Shown piece after piece: positions 17,633 to 26,086 of a stretch of DNA of 64,000 nucleotides (its first letter is position 1; every line of letters begins with the position of its first letter). A program made the translations under genes and the position numbers. The stretch is from Cnuibacter physcomitrellae (GTDB taxonomy: Bacteria > Actinomycetota > Actinomycetes > Actinomycetales > Microbacteriaceae), in contig NZ_BMHD01000003.1 of NCBI RefSeq assembly GCF_014640535.1, positions 62,001 through 126,000 of the forward strand, read 5' to 3'. Under the pieces are notes generated by a model that did no database searches, was not told the origin of the DNA, and worked only from the letters and a program-made list of their open reading frames with translations.

Positions 17633-18504
17633 CCGACCTCCTCATGCGTTGCGGCCAGCCGCAGGAGACCCTCCTGCATGATCGAGGCGAGCAGGCGCCC
17701 GTCCCGGCTGTAGATCCGGCCGGAGACGAGTCCTCGTTCGCCGCCCGACCACGGACTCTCCTGCACGTAGAGCAACCAGTCGTCGAGGTCTCCCTCGGCG
17801 TGCCACCAGAGGGAGTGATCGAGGCTGGCGATCGACAGCCCGGGTGTGCGGAAGCTCAACCCATGCGACTTCAGCACGGTCTCCAGCACGGTGTAGTCGG
17901 TCGCCATCGCCATGGCGGCCCTGCCGACGGCCGCGCTGCGGTCCCCGCCGCGACGAGCCGCCCGCATCCAGACCGCCTGAGCGGTCGTCGAGGCCCCCGG
18001 ATCGAGGGTTCTCGGTATGCGGCGGAGCTCCACGAAGCGACGGTGCTCGGGCCGCGTCCCGTCCGAAGCGAGCGCCTCGTCGACATCCTCGCCCGCGACC
18101 TCGTCGGGATCGGGGTAACCGACCGGATGCTCGGACTGGTGCTCGAGGCCCTCCCGCGGCCGCTGGAAGGAGAGCGCGGCACGCAGCAGCACCCGGTCAC
18201 CCTGGCGGGCCGTGACCGACCGAACCGAGAAGAACCCGCCGTCGCGAACGCGTTCGACCTCGTACTCGACGGGTAGGTCGGATCGACCGGCCCGCGGGAA
18301 GTACGCATGCAGCGAATGCGCGACCCGATCATGGTTCACGGTCCCCGAAGCTGCCGAGGTGGCCTGTCCGATCAGCTGGCCCCCGAAGATGCGGCCGTAC
18401 GGGCCGCCGACGGGCTGGCCGGAGAAGGTCTCGCTCTCCCTGGAGGTCTCACGGGTGACCGAGACCAGGTCGTAGAGGGCGACCGGCCCTGCACTCGTCG
18501 TCAT
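17629..18504 (-). CDS. tesB: Acyl-CoA thioesterase II (TesB-like)
   Basis: The 291-residue double-hotdog protein has the N-terminal 'GRIFGGQLIGQATSAAS', 'VAHSLHAYFPRAGRSDLPVEYEVERVRDGG' and 'SVRSVTARQGD' of TesB. The C-terminal half carries 'SIASLDHSLWWHAEGDLDDWLLYVQESPW', where the Asp of 'SLDHS' is the family's active-site acid. It hydrolyses acyl-CoA and would release CoA from stalled intermediates. It is coupled by 1-bp and 4-bp overlaps to the SDR upstream and the hydratase downstream. Confidence 0.9.
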   Translation of the reverse strand: MTTSAGPVALYDLVSVTRETSRESETFSGQPVGGPYGRIFGGQLIGQATSAASGTVNHDRVAHSLHAYFPRAGRSDLPVEYEVERVRDGGFFSVRSVTARQGDRVLLRAALSFQRPREGLEHQSEHPVGYPDPDEVAGEDVDEALASDGTRPEHRRFVELRRIPRTLDPGASTTAQAVWMRAARRGGDRSAAVGRAAMAMATDYTVLETVLKSHGLSFRTPGLSIASLDHSLWWHAEGDLDDWLLYVQESPWSGGERGLVSGRIYSRDGRLLASIMQEGLLRLAATHEEVG

Positions 18505-19256
18505 CAGATGTTCCGCCCTCCGGCGATCTCGATGGTCACGCCGGTGAGATAGCTGGACATGTCGCTGGCGAGGAAGAGCGCGACCTGCGCCACCTCAGCG
18601 GGCTCGCCGAAGCGGCCCAGCGGAACGTCGGCGAGCCGGGAGGCGCGGACCTCCTCGCTGAGCTTCTGAGTCATCGCGGTTTCGATGATGCCGGGCTGCA
18701 GCGCGTTCACCCGGATTCCGGCGAAACCGACCTCCTTCGCCGCCGCCTTCGTCAGACCTACGATGCCGGCCTTGGCGGCGCTGTAGTTCGTTTGGCCAGG
18801 GTTACCGACCTTCCCCGAGATTGAGGACATGTTGATGATCGACCCCCCGGTCCCCTGCTCGCGCATCATCGATGCTGCAGCCCGCGTGCCCAGCCAGGTT
18901 CCGCGCAGATGGACGTCGATGACGAAGCCGAAGTCGTCGAGCGACATCTTCCGCATGGTCATGTCACGGGTCACACCCGCGTTGTTCACCATGACGTCGA
19001 CCTGCCCGTAGGCGGAGCGGGCGGCGGCGAGCAGCCGATCGACGTCGTCCTCCACCGTCACGTCACAGGCGACCCCGCGCGCATGGTCGTCTTGGCCGAG
19101 CCGAGCTGCGGCCTCCTCGGCGCGGCCGCCGTCCAGGTCCCCGAGCACGACACGAGCACCGGCGTCGACGAACGCCTGCGCGATCGCGAACCCGAGTCCC
19201 TGAGCCGCCCCTGTGATCACTGCGACCCTGTCGTCGAGCAGTCCCATCCTCGTCAC
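18504..19256 (-). CDS. SDR oxidoreductase, FabG/3-hydroxyacyl-CoA dehydrogenase-like
   Basis: The 250-residue short-chain dehydrogenase has the cofactor loop '[12 protein letters not shown]', '[14 protein letters not shown]', the catalytic Ser in '[16 protein letters not shown]' and the 'YSAAK' pair. Asp in 'LGDLDGG' after the second strand favours NAD(H). In this operon it would oxidise the 3-hydroxyacyl-CoA made by the hydratases to the 3-oxo form used by the thiolase. Start is GTG 19256 with AGGGA upstream, or ATG 19247. Confidence 0.88.
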   Translation of the reverse strand: MTRMGLLDDRVAVITGAAQGLGFAIAQAFVDAGARVVLGDLDGGRAEEAAARLGQDDHARGVACDVTVEDDVDRLLAAARSAYGQVDVMVNNAGVTRDMTMRKMSLDDFGFVIDVHLRGTWLGTRAAASMMREQGTGGSIINMSSISGKVGNPGQTNYSAAKAGIVGLTKAAAKEVGFAGIRVNALQPGIIETAMTQKLSEEVRASRLADVPLGRFGEPAEVAQVALFLASDMSSYLTGVTIEIAGGRNI

Positions 19257-19266
19257 CGCTTCCCTG

Positions 19267-19719
19267 TCACGCCACCAGGAGCGTCACGGTGTCCGCGACG
19301 CATCCGGGTGTCTCGTTCGATCGGATCTCCACGGTCGTCCTGATGACGATCCGTGCCCCACGCGCGTTCGTCTCGAAGGAGGCGAGCGTCGCCCGTGCCC
19401 GCACGCTCGTCCCGACCCGCACGGGCGAGGGGAACCGCACCCGATCCAGTCCGTAGTTGACCTTCATCGCGAAGCCCTGGAGGTCGTATGCATCGGCGAG
19501 GAGCGCGGGGAGCAGAGAGAGCGTGTAGTAGCCATGGGCGATCGTGCCGCCGAACGGTCCGCCGGCCGCTCGGGCGATGTCGACGTGGATCCACTGATGA
19601 TCTCCGGTCACCTCGGCGAACGCGTCCACGGCCTCCTGCTCGATCGTGTGCCAGGATCCGACACCGAGCTCACAGCCGACGGCTCGTTCCACCGCGTCGA
19701 GCCCGTTCAGGACCACCAC
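19267..19719 (-). CDS. MaoC-like (R)-specific enoyl-CoA hydratase
   Basis: The 150-residue single-hotdog protein has the MaoC catalytic site: Asp and His in '[14 protein letters not shown]', followed by '[20 protein letters not shown]'. The C-terminal strands '[19 protein letters not shown]' are typical. It hydrates trans-2-enoyl-CoA to the (R)-3-hydroxyacyl form and may pair with the SDR just downstream. Its GTG start directly follows the stop of the acyl-CoA ligase gene. Confidence 0.88.
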   Translation of the reverse strand: MVVLNGLDAVERAVGCELGVGSWHTIEQEAVDAFAEVTGDHQWIHVDIARAAGGPFGGTIAHGYYTLSLLPALLADAYDLQGFAMKVNYGLDRVRFPSPVRVGTSVRARATLASFETNARGARIVIRTTVEIRSNETPGCVADTVTLLVA

Positions 19720-21177
19720 TCAGGACACCACCCTCGACGCGAGCATCTCCTTGAGGTCGAGCTTCCGGATCTTCCCCGTGGGAGTCTTCGGCATGCTCTC
19801 CAGCACGTGCACCGCCACAGGCAGCTTGAACGCCGCGGCACGCGGACGCAGCCACTCGAGGAGCTCGCCGCCGTCCGTCGAGACCCCGTTGCGAAGCACG
19901 ACGAAGGCGACGGGTACCTCGCCGAGATCACCGTCGGCGGCGCCGACGACGGCGGCCTCGAGCACCGCCTCGTGCGCGGAGATCAGCCGCTCGACCTCAC
20001 CGGGGTAGATGTTCTGCCCGCCGCGGATGATGAGCTCGCGCTTGCGATCGACGATGCTCAGTCGATCTCCGGTGAACACGCCGACGTCGCCCGTATGCAA
20101 CCAGCCGTCGACGACCGGGCGCGGCTCGTCCGTGCCTACGTAGGAGGAGAACACCGCCTCACCCGAGATGAGGATCTCACCCCTTCCGTCCGGCTCGTCG
20201 GATGGGGCGAGTGCGACCTTCACGCCCGGCACGACGCAGCCGGCCGAGGAGAAGTCTCCGTTGTTGGAGTCCTTCCATCCGACGCGGTTCTGCGAGGCGA
20301 TGGCGGTGCCCTCGGTGAGTCCGTAGCCGAAGAACAGGAAGGCGTTCGGGAAGACGTTCCAGGCATCGCTGGCGATCTGCGCAGGGCTCGCGGCCGCGCC
20401 GATGCCGAGGGTGATCCGCTCGTCGTATCGCACGCCCTCCTTGTAGAGGCGGGTCAGCATGGTCGGGACGAGGGGCAGGAAGGTGGGCTTGGAGTCGTCG
20501 AGCGCCCGTCTGACGTTCTCCGGCGAGAAGCGGCGCAGCAGACGCATCGTCGCACCCGTCATCGCCATCATGTTGATGCCCTGGTTGAGGGCGTAGGTGT
20601 TGAAGATGGGCAGGGTGAGGAGGATGACGTCCTGTCGCCCGACGCCGATCCACCTGTAGGTCGCGTCGTAGTTGACCGCGAGGTTGCGCATGGAGAGCTG
20701 CACCCCCTTCGGCCGCCCGGTGGACCCGGAGGTCTGGAGGATGAGCGCGGGATCGTCGATGTCCAGGGAGGCCATCTCCGGCGCGGCCGTCGTCGAAGTC
20801 GCGACGGAGAACTCTCCACTGACGACGTACCCCGAAGCGGCCGATGAGCCCAGATCGAGAGGGGTGTCGCTGACGAGCACCCGGATGCCGAGGTAGTCGA
20901 CGACATCGAGCACCTCGCTCTCGCGCATGGCGCGGTTCAGCGGCACCACGACCCCGCCGAGATAGAAGACGGCGTACTGATGGATCACGAAGTTGGGCGT
21001 GCTGTCGATGAACAGCCCCACCCGGGTGCCCACCGCCACGCGGTCGGCGAGGGCAGCGGCGGCCGCCACGATGGCGTCGCGCAGCTGCCCGAACGAGTAG
21101 GACCCGTCGTCGGTGACGATCGCCGGCTTGTCCGCCTGCGAGAAGGCCCAGTCGAAGAGCGGCAGCGCGCGGTTCAC
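19720..21177 (-). CDS. Acyl-CoA ligase (AMP-forming)
   Basis: GTG 21177 overlaps the stop of the upstream hydratase gene (GTGA), giving 485 residues. Adenylation motifs are in order: P-loop 'LQTSGSTGRPKGV' (147-159), 'FFGYGLTEGTA', 'GWLHTGDVGVFTGDRLSIVDRKRELI' and the catalytic Lys in 'TPTGKIRKLDL' near the end. It joins a carboxylic acid to CoA with ATP. As the only ligase in an operon with an importer, it probably activates the imported substrate. The protein is slightly short for the family (usual 500-550), trimmed at the N-terminus. Confidence 0.9.
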   Translation of the reverse strand: MNRALPLFDWAFSQADKPAIVTDDGSYSFGQLRDAIVAAAAALADRVAVGTRVGLFIDSTPNFVIHQYAVFYLGGVVVPLNRAMRESEVLDVVDYLGIRVLVSDTPLDLGSSAASGYVVSGEFSVATSTTAAPEMASLDIDDPALILQTSGSTGRPKGVQLSMRNLAVNYDATYRWIGVGRQDVILLTLPIFNTYALNQGINMMAMTGATMRLLRRFSPENVRRALDDSKPTFLPLVPTMLTRLYKEGVRYDERITLGIGAAASPAQIASDAWNVFPNAFLFFGYGLTEGTAIASQNRVGWKDSNNGDFSSAGCVVPGVKVALAPSDEPDGRGEILISGEAVFSSYVGTDEPRPVVDGWLHTGDVGVFTGDRLSIVDRKRELIIRGGQNIYPGEVERLISAHEAVLEAAVVGAADGDLGEVPVAFVVLRNGVSTDGGELLEWLRPRAAAFKLPVAVHVLESMPKTPTGKIRKLDLKEMLASRVVS

Positions 21178-21989
21178 CTGCCTGCCCCCTCGTTGAACCA
21201 GGCGATGGCGCCCTTCAGCCCGAGCTGCTCCACCTTGTCCGTCATCGCATGGGTCGCCGGCGAGGTGTGCGCGATCGCATCCCACTCGGCGCCCATCAGC
21301 ACCGACTCGCGGAAGCCCTGCTGGTCGAGGAACCGATTCAGCGCCAGCTTCTTGATCCGCAGGAGATCGAGCGGCATCCTGGCGATGCTCGCGGCGAGCT
21401 CGTCGGCCCTGGCGAGGACGGAGCCCGCGGGCACAGCGTGATTGGCCCACCCGAGCGCAGCGGCCTCGGCCCCACTGAGCCTGCTCCCGGCGATGAAGGA
21501 GAGCTCCTTGGCCTTCTTCGGACCGATCAGCCAGGCGGATGTCGGGCTGAGCAGTCCGCCACCGAGCGGGATGGCGGGCCATCCCAGGACAGCGGTCTCA
21601 CTCACCACGGTGATGTCGGTGCAGACGGCGAGCATCGTGGCGCCGCCCATGCAGTAGCCCTCGACCGCGGTGATGACGGGCTTAGGGGTGTCCCAGACGG
21701 CGAGCCAGCGCTCGATGTTGCGCCGTAGCGAGGCCCAGTCGGCGTACGGACCGAGACCCGCGGCAGCGTCGGAGTACCCGTTGCCCGGGTCGACGTCGAA
21801 GCCTACACTGAAGTTCCCACCTTCTCCCGAGATGACGATCACCGACACCGAGTCGTCGGCGCCGAGCGCAGCGATAGCGGCGGAGAACTCGTCAAGCAGA
21901 GGGTTGTTCAGGGCGTTGAGCTTCTCAGGCCGGTTGAGCACCACATGGGCGATGCGGCCCTCGATGCTCGTGGTCACGAGATCGGTCAC
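21174..21989 (-). CDS. Enoyl-CoA hydratase/isomerase family protein
   Basis: GTG 21989 has AAAGGAG six bases upstream and gives 271 residues. The crotonase fold shows 'VVLNRPEKLNALNNPLLDEF', oxyanion-hole segments 'GNFSVGFDVD' and 'VEGYCMGGATMLAVCTDI', and 'ELSFIAGSRLSGAEAAALGWAN'. The usual Glu of the 'PE' loop is replaced ('GWPAIPLGGGLLSPTS'), so it may not be a simple hydratase. Dehydratase, isomerase or hydrolase activity on an unusual acyl-CoA is possible. Confidence 0.85.
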   Translation of the reverse strand: MTDLVTTSIEGRIAHVVLNRPEKLNALNNPLLDEFSAAIAALGADDSVSVIVISGEGGNFSVGFDVDPGNGYSDAAAGLGPYADWASLRRNIERWLAVWDTPKPVITAVEGYCMGGATMLAVCTDITVVSETAVLGWPAIPLGGGLLSPTSAWLIGPKKAKELSFIAGSRLSGAEAAALGWANHAVPAGSVLARADELAASIARMPLDLLRIKKLALNRFLDQQGFRESVLMGAEWDAIAHTSPATHAMTDKVEQLGLKGAIAWFNEGAGR

Positions 21990-21990
21990 G

Positions 21991-22773
21991 TCATTCTCCT
22001 TTGAACTGCACGGCGTCGAGGTCGCCCTTGCTGAGGAACGTCTCGACGGCCGCCTTGTGATCAGCGGTGGCCGCGAGCACGCCCTGGGCGAGCGACTCGC
22101 GGTCGAGGGCATCGCTCAGCGAGCCCTCCACGGCACGATTGGCGAGCAGCTTCGTCAGCCCCAGCGCCAGAGGGGCCTTCCGTGCCAGGGCCTGGCAGTA
22201 ACGGACCGCCTCGGCGTCGAAGTCACCCTGGAGGATCTCCGCCACGAATCCGAGGTCACGCCCCTCCTCGGCCGTGAACCGATGGCCGGTGAGCAGCGCC
22301 GCCTTCGCCCGGTGGAGTCCGATCGCACGCCCTAGCAGATAGGTGCCGCCCATGTCCGGCATGAGGCCCATCCTTACGAACGACTGCTGGAACCATGCGG
22401 AGGGAGCGGCGAGGACGATGTCGGAGGCGAGGGCGAGGTTGAAGCCCGCGCCCGAGGCGATGCCGTTCACGGCCGCCACGACAGGCTTCTGCAGCTCCGC
22501 GATGCCCTCCGTGATCTGGCGTCCGAACGTCAGGACGTCATTGGTCTCGGAGGGGGTCCTGGTCCCCATCCCCCGCACGTCGCCGCCGGCGCAGAACGAG
22601 CGGCCGGTGCCGGTGAGGAGGAGGACTCGGGCGTCTCTGTCGAGACTCGCCACTCGGAGCGCATCGACCAGTGCCGCCTTGACGGCGTCGTCGAGCGCAT
22701 TCAGGGTGTCGATCCCGTCGAGCCTCAGACGGAGCACGCCCGCCGCGGGGCGGTCGACGATCAGCTCGGTCAC
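21991..22773 (-). CDS. Enoyl-CoA hydratase/isomerase (PaaG-like)
   Basis: The 260-residue crotonase has 'GRSFCAGGDVRGMGTR', 'AAVNGIASGAGFNLALASDIV' and 'QSFVRMGLMPDMGGTYLLGRAIG'. In the last motif the Asp at 'PDMGG' takes the place of the second Glu, as in PaaG/PaaB-type ring isomerases and delta3,delta2-enoyl-CoA isomerases. It may therefore shift a double bond or open a ring rather than hydrate. The start (GTG 22773) overlaps the acyl-CoA dehydrogenase stop by 4 bp. Confidence 0.88.
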   Translation of the reverse strand: MTELIVDRPAAGVLRLRLDGIDTLNALDDAVKAALVDALRVASLDRDARVLLLTGTGRSFCAGGDVRGMGTRTPSETNDVLTFGRQITEGIAELQKPVVAAVNGIASGAGFNLALASDIVLAAPSAWFQQSFVRMGLMPDMGGTYLLGRAIGLHRAKAALLTGHRFTAEEGRDLGFVAEILQGDFDAEAVRYCQALARKAPLALGLTKLLANRAVEGSLSDALDRESLAQGVLAATADHKAAVETFLSKGDLDAVQFKGE

Positions 22774-23603
22774 CGGCGCTCACCCAGGATCGAGTCGAGC
22801 TGCACGACCTCGTCGAGGAAATGCTGCAGTCCGACCTCCCACGTGAATCCGACACCGCCGTGCACCTGGATGCCCAGCTCGATGGCCTCCCGCGCGAGCG
22901 AGAAGCCCTGACGGGCCCACCGTCCCGACCGCTCGGGATCGTGGGCGGCGGCGATCGCCGCGGTCCATGCCTGCTCACGCGCGATGTGCGCGTTCGCGAG
23001 GTGGTGCCGCACGGCTTGGAAGCCCTTGATGGTCTGACCGAACTGCTCCCTGGTCTGAGACCAGTCGATCGCCCGCGCGATGACGGCGTCGGCGCATCCG
23101 ACGGCGACGGCGACGAACGCCGCTCTCGCCTCGGCCAGATGGTCTCCGCCGAGAGCGCTCGTCGAGGCGGGGAGGACCGCCACCGGGGCGACCAACGAGA
23201 AGCTCTCCATGGCGCTCGGCTCCACCGCCACGGGTGATCCGGAGCCGTCGAGAACGACGAGGCCCTCCGTCCAGAACGGTGCGACGACCTGGTCGCCTCG
23301 GGCGAACGCCACGGCGACCCCGTCCTCGAGGGTGTCATCGTCGACCTCGAACCAACGCCCGGCGAGCAGCGTCGTGATCAACGGAGTGGAGCAGGGATGG
23401 CGGCCGCTGATCCGGGCGACCTCGAGCACGTCGCGCAGCTCCATGCCGTTCTCGGGATCGGCTGAGATGGTTCCCCAGCCTCCCTCTGCGAGGATCTGCC
23501 AGGTGGACCGGTCGACTCCTGGCTCGGACCCGGCCGTGCTCTCGAGCACCTCGCTCACGTTCTCCGCGACGAGCGCGCCGACCTCTCCGACGAGTGTGGA
23601 CAT
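22770..23603 (-). CDS. Acyl-CoA dehydrogenase, short partner subunit
   Basis: The 277-residue protein has the fold of the acyl-CoA dehydrogenase C-terminal half ('AVGCADAVIARAIDWSQTREQFGQTIKGFQAVRHHLANAHI', 'AIELGIQVHGGVGFTWEVGLQHFLDE') but a shortened N-terminal region. The catalytic Glu found in the fourth helical segment of full-length enzymes is not obvious. Such short proteins pair with a full subunit to make alpha2beta2 enzymes, as known for steroid-degrading FadE pairs in Mycobacterium. Its partner is the next gene upstream (23607-24728). Confidence 0.88.
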   Translation of the reverse strand: MSTLVGEVGALVAENVSEVLESTAGSEPGVDRSTWQILAEGGWGTISADPENGMELRDVLEVARISGRHPCSTPLITTLLAGRWFEVDDDTLEDGVAVAFARGDQVVAPFWTEGLVVLDGSGSPVAVEPSAMESFSLVAPVAVLPASTSALGGDHLAEARAAFVAVAVGCADAVIARAIDWSQTREQFGQTIKGFQAVRHHLANAHIAREQAWTAAIAAAHDPERSGRWARQGFSLAREAIELGIQVHGGVGFTWEVGLQHFLDEVVQLDSILGERR

Positions 23604-23606
23604 GTT

Positions 23607-24728
23607 CTACCTCGCTACCCTCAGCACCCGGTCGGTGATGATGTTCCGTTGGATCTCGTTCGTACCGGAGTAGATGGACATGGCCTTCGAAGCCAGATAG
23701 TGGTGGCGCCAATAGCCGCGATGCTCGGCGCACCCGCTGTCCAGACCCAGGCGTGTGGCGTCCTGGATGAGCTCGCTCCACTGCACCTTGAGGATCGAGC
23801 CGGCCACGAACCAGTCGAGCTCCGCTGCCTTCTCCTCCGTCGAGCGCAGGATGTGCCACCGCAGCAGCTCGCGCCTGTCGTCGAGCCGCGCCGCATCGTC
23901 CGACCCGGCAGCACAGCAGCGGCCGAGGAGGTCGATCTGCGCGGTCGCCTCGACGAGGCGGGTCGCCGCCTCGGTCGTGCCGCGCTCGTTGCTGAGGACC
24001 GTCATGGCGACCCGCCAGCCCTCGTGCTCCTCGCCGACCAGATCGTCGTCGGCGACGAACACGTCGGTGAAGAAGACCTCGCTGAACTCCTCCTCGCCGT
24101 TGATCTGGCGGATGGGCCGGACGTCCACCCCGTCCTGCTCCATGTCGAGCAGCAGGAAGCTGAGGTTGTGGTGCCGAGGCAGCTCCGATGAGCTCTTCAC
24201 GAGCATGAGACAGCGCTTCGAGTACTGGGCGAAGCTCGTCCAGATCTTCTGGCCGTTCACGAGGTACCCGCCGTCGACCTTCTTCGCGGTCGTGCTCACC
24301 GATGCCAGGTCCGACCCAGCTCCCGGCTCCGAGAAGCCCTGGCACCAGATCTCGCTGCCGTCCAGGATCCGGGGAAGGTACTTCGCCTTCTGCGCGTCGG
24401 TGCCGGCGGCGATGATGGTCGGCCCGGCGAGTACCCGGCCGATCCGGCCGAAGCCGTCGGGTGCGTTGGCCCGCGACGACTCCTCGTAGTAGATGAGCTC
24501 CTCGATCGGGCCGAAGCCCCGGCCTCCGTACTCCGCCGGCCATGCGAGACCGGCGTAGCCGCCCTCGTACAGCGCTGTGTCCCACTCCCGCTGTGCGCTC
24601 TGCACCTCCTCCGGGGTCATGACGGCACGTGAGGTGCGCCACATGTCGGGAAGCGCGTCGCGCACCCAGGCGCTGACGTCCTCCCTGAACTCGGCCGCCG
24701 CCGGCTCGTCGAATCGGGTGATGCTCAT
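23607..24728 (-). CDS. Acyl-CoA dehydrogenase, main subunit
   Basis: The 373-residue protein has 'YEGGYAGLAWPAEYGGRG', the FAD/substrate region 'QGFSEPGAGSDLASVSTTA' and 'VNGQKIWTSFAQYSKRCLML', and C-terminal 'KAMSIYSGTNEIQRNIITDRVL', with a Thr-Asn-Glu that contacts FAD. It should desaturate an acyl-CoA at C2-C3 and pass electrons to ETF (encoded at 32062-33819). Only 3 bp separate it from the short partner gene, supporting a heteromeric enzyme. Confidence 0.9.
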   Translation of the reverse strand: MSITRFDEPAAAEFREDVSAWVRDALPDMWRTSRAVMTPEEVQSAQREWDTALYEGGYAGLAWPAEYGGRGFGPIEELIYYEESSRANAPDGFGRIGRVLAGPTIIAAGTDAQKAKYLPRILDGSEIWCQGFSEPGAGSDLASVSTTAKKVDGGYLVNGQKIWTSFAQYSKRCLMLVKSSSELPRHHNLSFLLLDMEQDGVDVRPIRQINGEEEFSEVFFTDVFVADDDLVGEEHEGWRVAMTVLSNERGTTEAATRLVEATAQIDLLGRCCAAGSDDAARLDDRRELLRWHILRSTEEKAAELDWFVAGSILKVQWSELIQDATRLGLDSGCAEHRGYWRHHYLASKAMSIYSGTNEIQRNIITDRVLRVAR

Positions 24729-24745
24729 ACGGGATCAGTGCTCCT

Positions 24746-25372
24746 TCAGCTCTGCGTCGAGGGGGGTTGCGTTGGCTGTGCGTCGGCGTGGACCCGGGCG
24801 ACCATCTGAACGGCCAGGCCTGCGAACAGATCGCCTACCTCCGCCGCGTCGAGCCGCCCGGCGGGGCGCCACCAGTTGACGACCGAGTCGCCCATCCCGA
24901 GGATCGCGTAGGTCGTGGGAGTGACGTCGACCTCCCGGAACACGCCGGTTTCGATGCCCGAACGGATGATGTCCTTGTAGACCTGCTCGTAGCCCTTGAG
25001 CATGACGAGCAGTGATGAGCGGGTGCCCTCGTCGAAGTGCACGAGGCTGTCGCGGAAGAACACGACGACGTTGGCCGAGCTCAGGAAGTGGATGACATGG
25101 GCCTTGACGGCGGCCGCCAGTCGATCGCTCGGGTCGGGGCCGGCTGCGTCGAGCGCCGCGAGCACCGAGGCGTGGAGCTCCCCTGTGCCCGCGCGCACGA
25201 GCCTCTCGACGAGCGCCTGCTTCGAAGAGGTGTAGTTGTAGATGCTCTGCGCCTCGATGCCGACGTCCTTGGCGATCTGACGCAGGGTCATCCCGGTGTA
25301 ACCCCACCTGTTGAACAGTTGGCGCGCCGACTCGAGGATGCGGCCTTCGGTGTCGTTCTTCTCGATGAGCAT
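24746..25372 (-). CDS. TetR family transcriptional regulator
   Basis: The 208-residue protein has an N-terminal helix-turn-helix 'GMTLRQIAKDVGIEAQSIYNYTSSKQALVE' and a helical ligand domain ending in a Pro/Thr tail. It is placed inside the operon between livF (start codon directly after the livF stop) and the acyl-CoA dehydrogenase genes. It is the only TetR gene in the window, so it is the prime candidate to bind the 34-bp palindrome at 30951-30984. An acyl-CoA or the free acid is a likely inducer (inference from the operon). Confidence 0.9.
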   Translation of the reverse strand: MLIEKNDTEGRILESARQLFNRWGYTGMTLRQIAKDVGIEAQSIYNYTSSKQALVERLVRAGTGELHASVLAALDAAGPDPSDRLAAAVKAHVIHFLSSANVVVFFRDSLVHFDEGTRSSLLVMLKGYEQVYKDIIRSGIETGVFREVDVTPTTYAILGMGDSVVNWWRPAGRLDAAEVGDLFAGLAVQMVARVHADAQPTQPPSTQS

Positions 25373-26086
25373 CTACTTCTCCCCTACTGACAGGTGTCTG
25401 TTGATCAGGTCGGGGCGGGCGACGAGCTCGTCGGGGGTTCCGGTCCAGACCGCCGAACCAGTCTCCAAGATGTGGACACGGTCGGCGAGGGCGGTGACGA
25501 AGCGGAAGTTCTGCTCCGTGACGAGGATTCCGAGATCGAAGAGGGCGGGGAGGCGGGCGATCGACTCCTGGAGCTGCTCCACGATGAGAGGAGACAGGCC
25601 TTCTGTAGGCTCGTCCAGCAGCAGGAAGTCCGGCGCGCTCATCAGAGCGCGGGCGATGGTGACCGCCTGCTGTTCGCCGCCGCTGAGCTCGAATCCACGG
25701 CGCTTGAGCAGCTTCTCCACCAGGGGAACGCTTGCGAGCACTCGCTCGAGCTGGTCGGGTGCCGCTCTCCTCGAGCGGGCGATGTGGAGGTTCTCCTCCA
25801 CGCTCAAGGCTGTGAAGATGCGCCTGTTGTCGGGCACCCAGGCGACACCACGGCGAGCCACGCGATAGGTGGGCACCTTGCGCAGGGAGGTGCCGTCGAC
25901 CGTCACCTCGCCGGACGCACTCAGCTCCGGATTATTGATGATCGACTTCAGCAGCGTGGTCTTGCCTGCTCCGTTGCGGCCGAGCAGACCTACCGTCTCC
26001 CCCGTGCGCACAGCCAGGGAGACGTCGGTGAGCGCGACCGCGAGGCCGTACTTGGCGGACAGGCCCGTGACGATGAGCTCTCTCAT
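25373..26086 (-). CDS. livF: Branched-chain-type ABC transporter ATPase LivF
   Basis: The 237-residue ATPase has Walker A 'GLLGRNGAGKTTLLKSI', 'RRGVAWVPDNRRIFTALSVEENL', signature 'LSGGEQQAVTIARAL', Walker B 'FLLLDEPTEGLSP' and the LivF-type 'ILVTEQNFRFVTALADRVHILETG'. It is one of two ATPases of the importer in this operon. Its start overlaps the livG stop by 4 bp. Confidence 0.93.
   Translation of the reverse strand: MRELIVTGLSAKYGLAVALTDVSLAVRTGETVGLLGRNGAGKTTLLKSIINNPELSASGEVTVDGTSLRKVPTYRVARRGVAWVPDNRRIFTALSVEENLHIARSRRAAPDQLERVLASVPLVEKLLKRRGFELSGGEQQAVTIARALMSAPDFLLLDEPTEGLSPLIVEQLQESIARLPALFDLGILVTEQNFRFVTALADRVHILETGSAVWTGTPDELVARPDLINRHLSVGEK

Noticed and set aside
19213-20847. 544-codon plus-strand frame opposite the acyl-CoA ligase
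   Set aside because: It is antisense to ligase, MaoC and SDR genes with intact motifs and lacks any domain of its own.
24746-25372. TetR gene as the end of a separate operon
   Set aside because: It starts directly after the livF stop and is followed at 17 bp by the acyl-CoA dehydrogenase gene, with no terminator or promoter seen, so it is treated as internal to the long operon.
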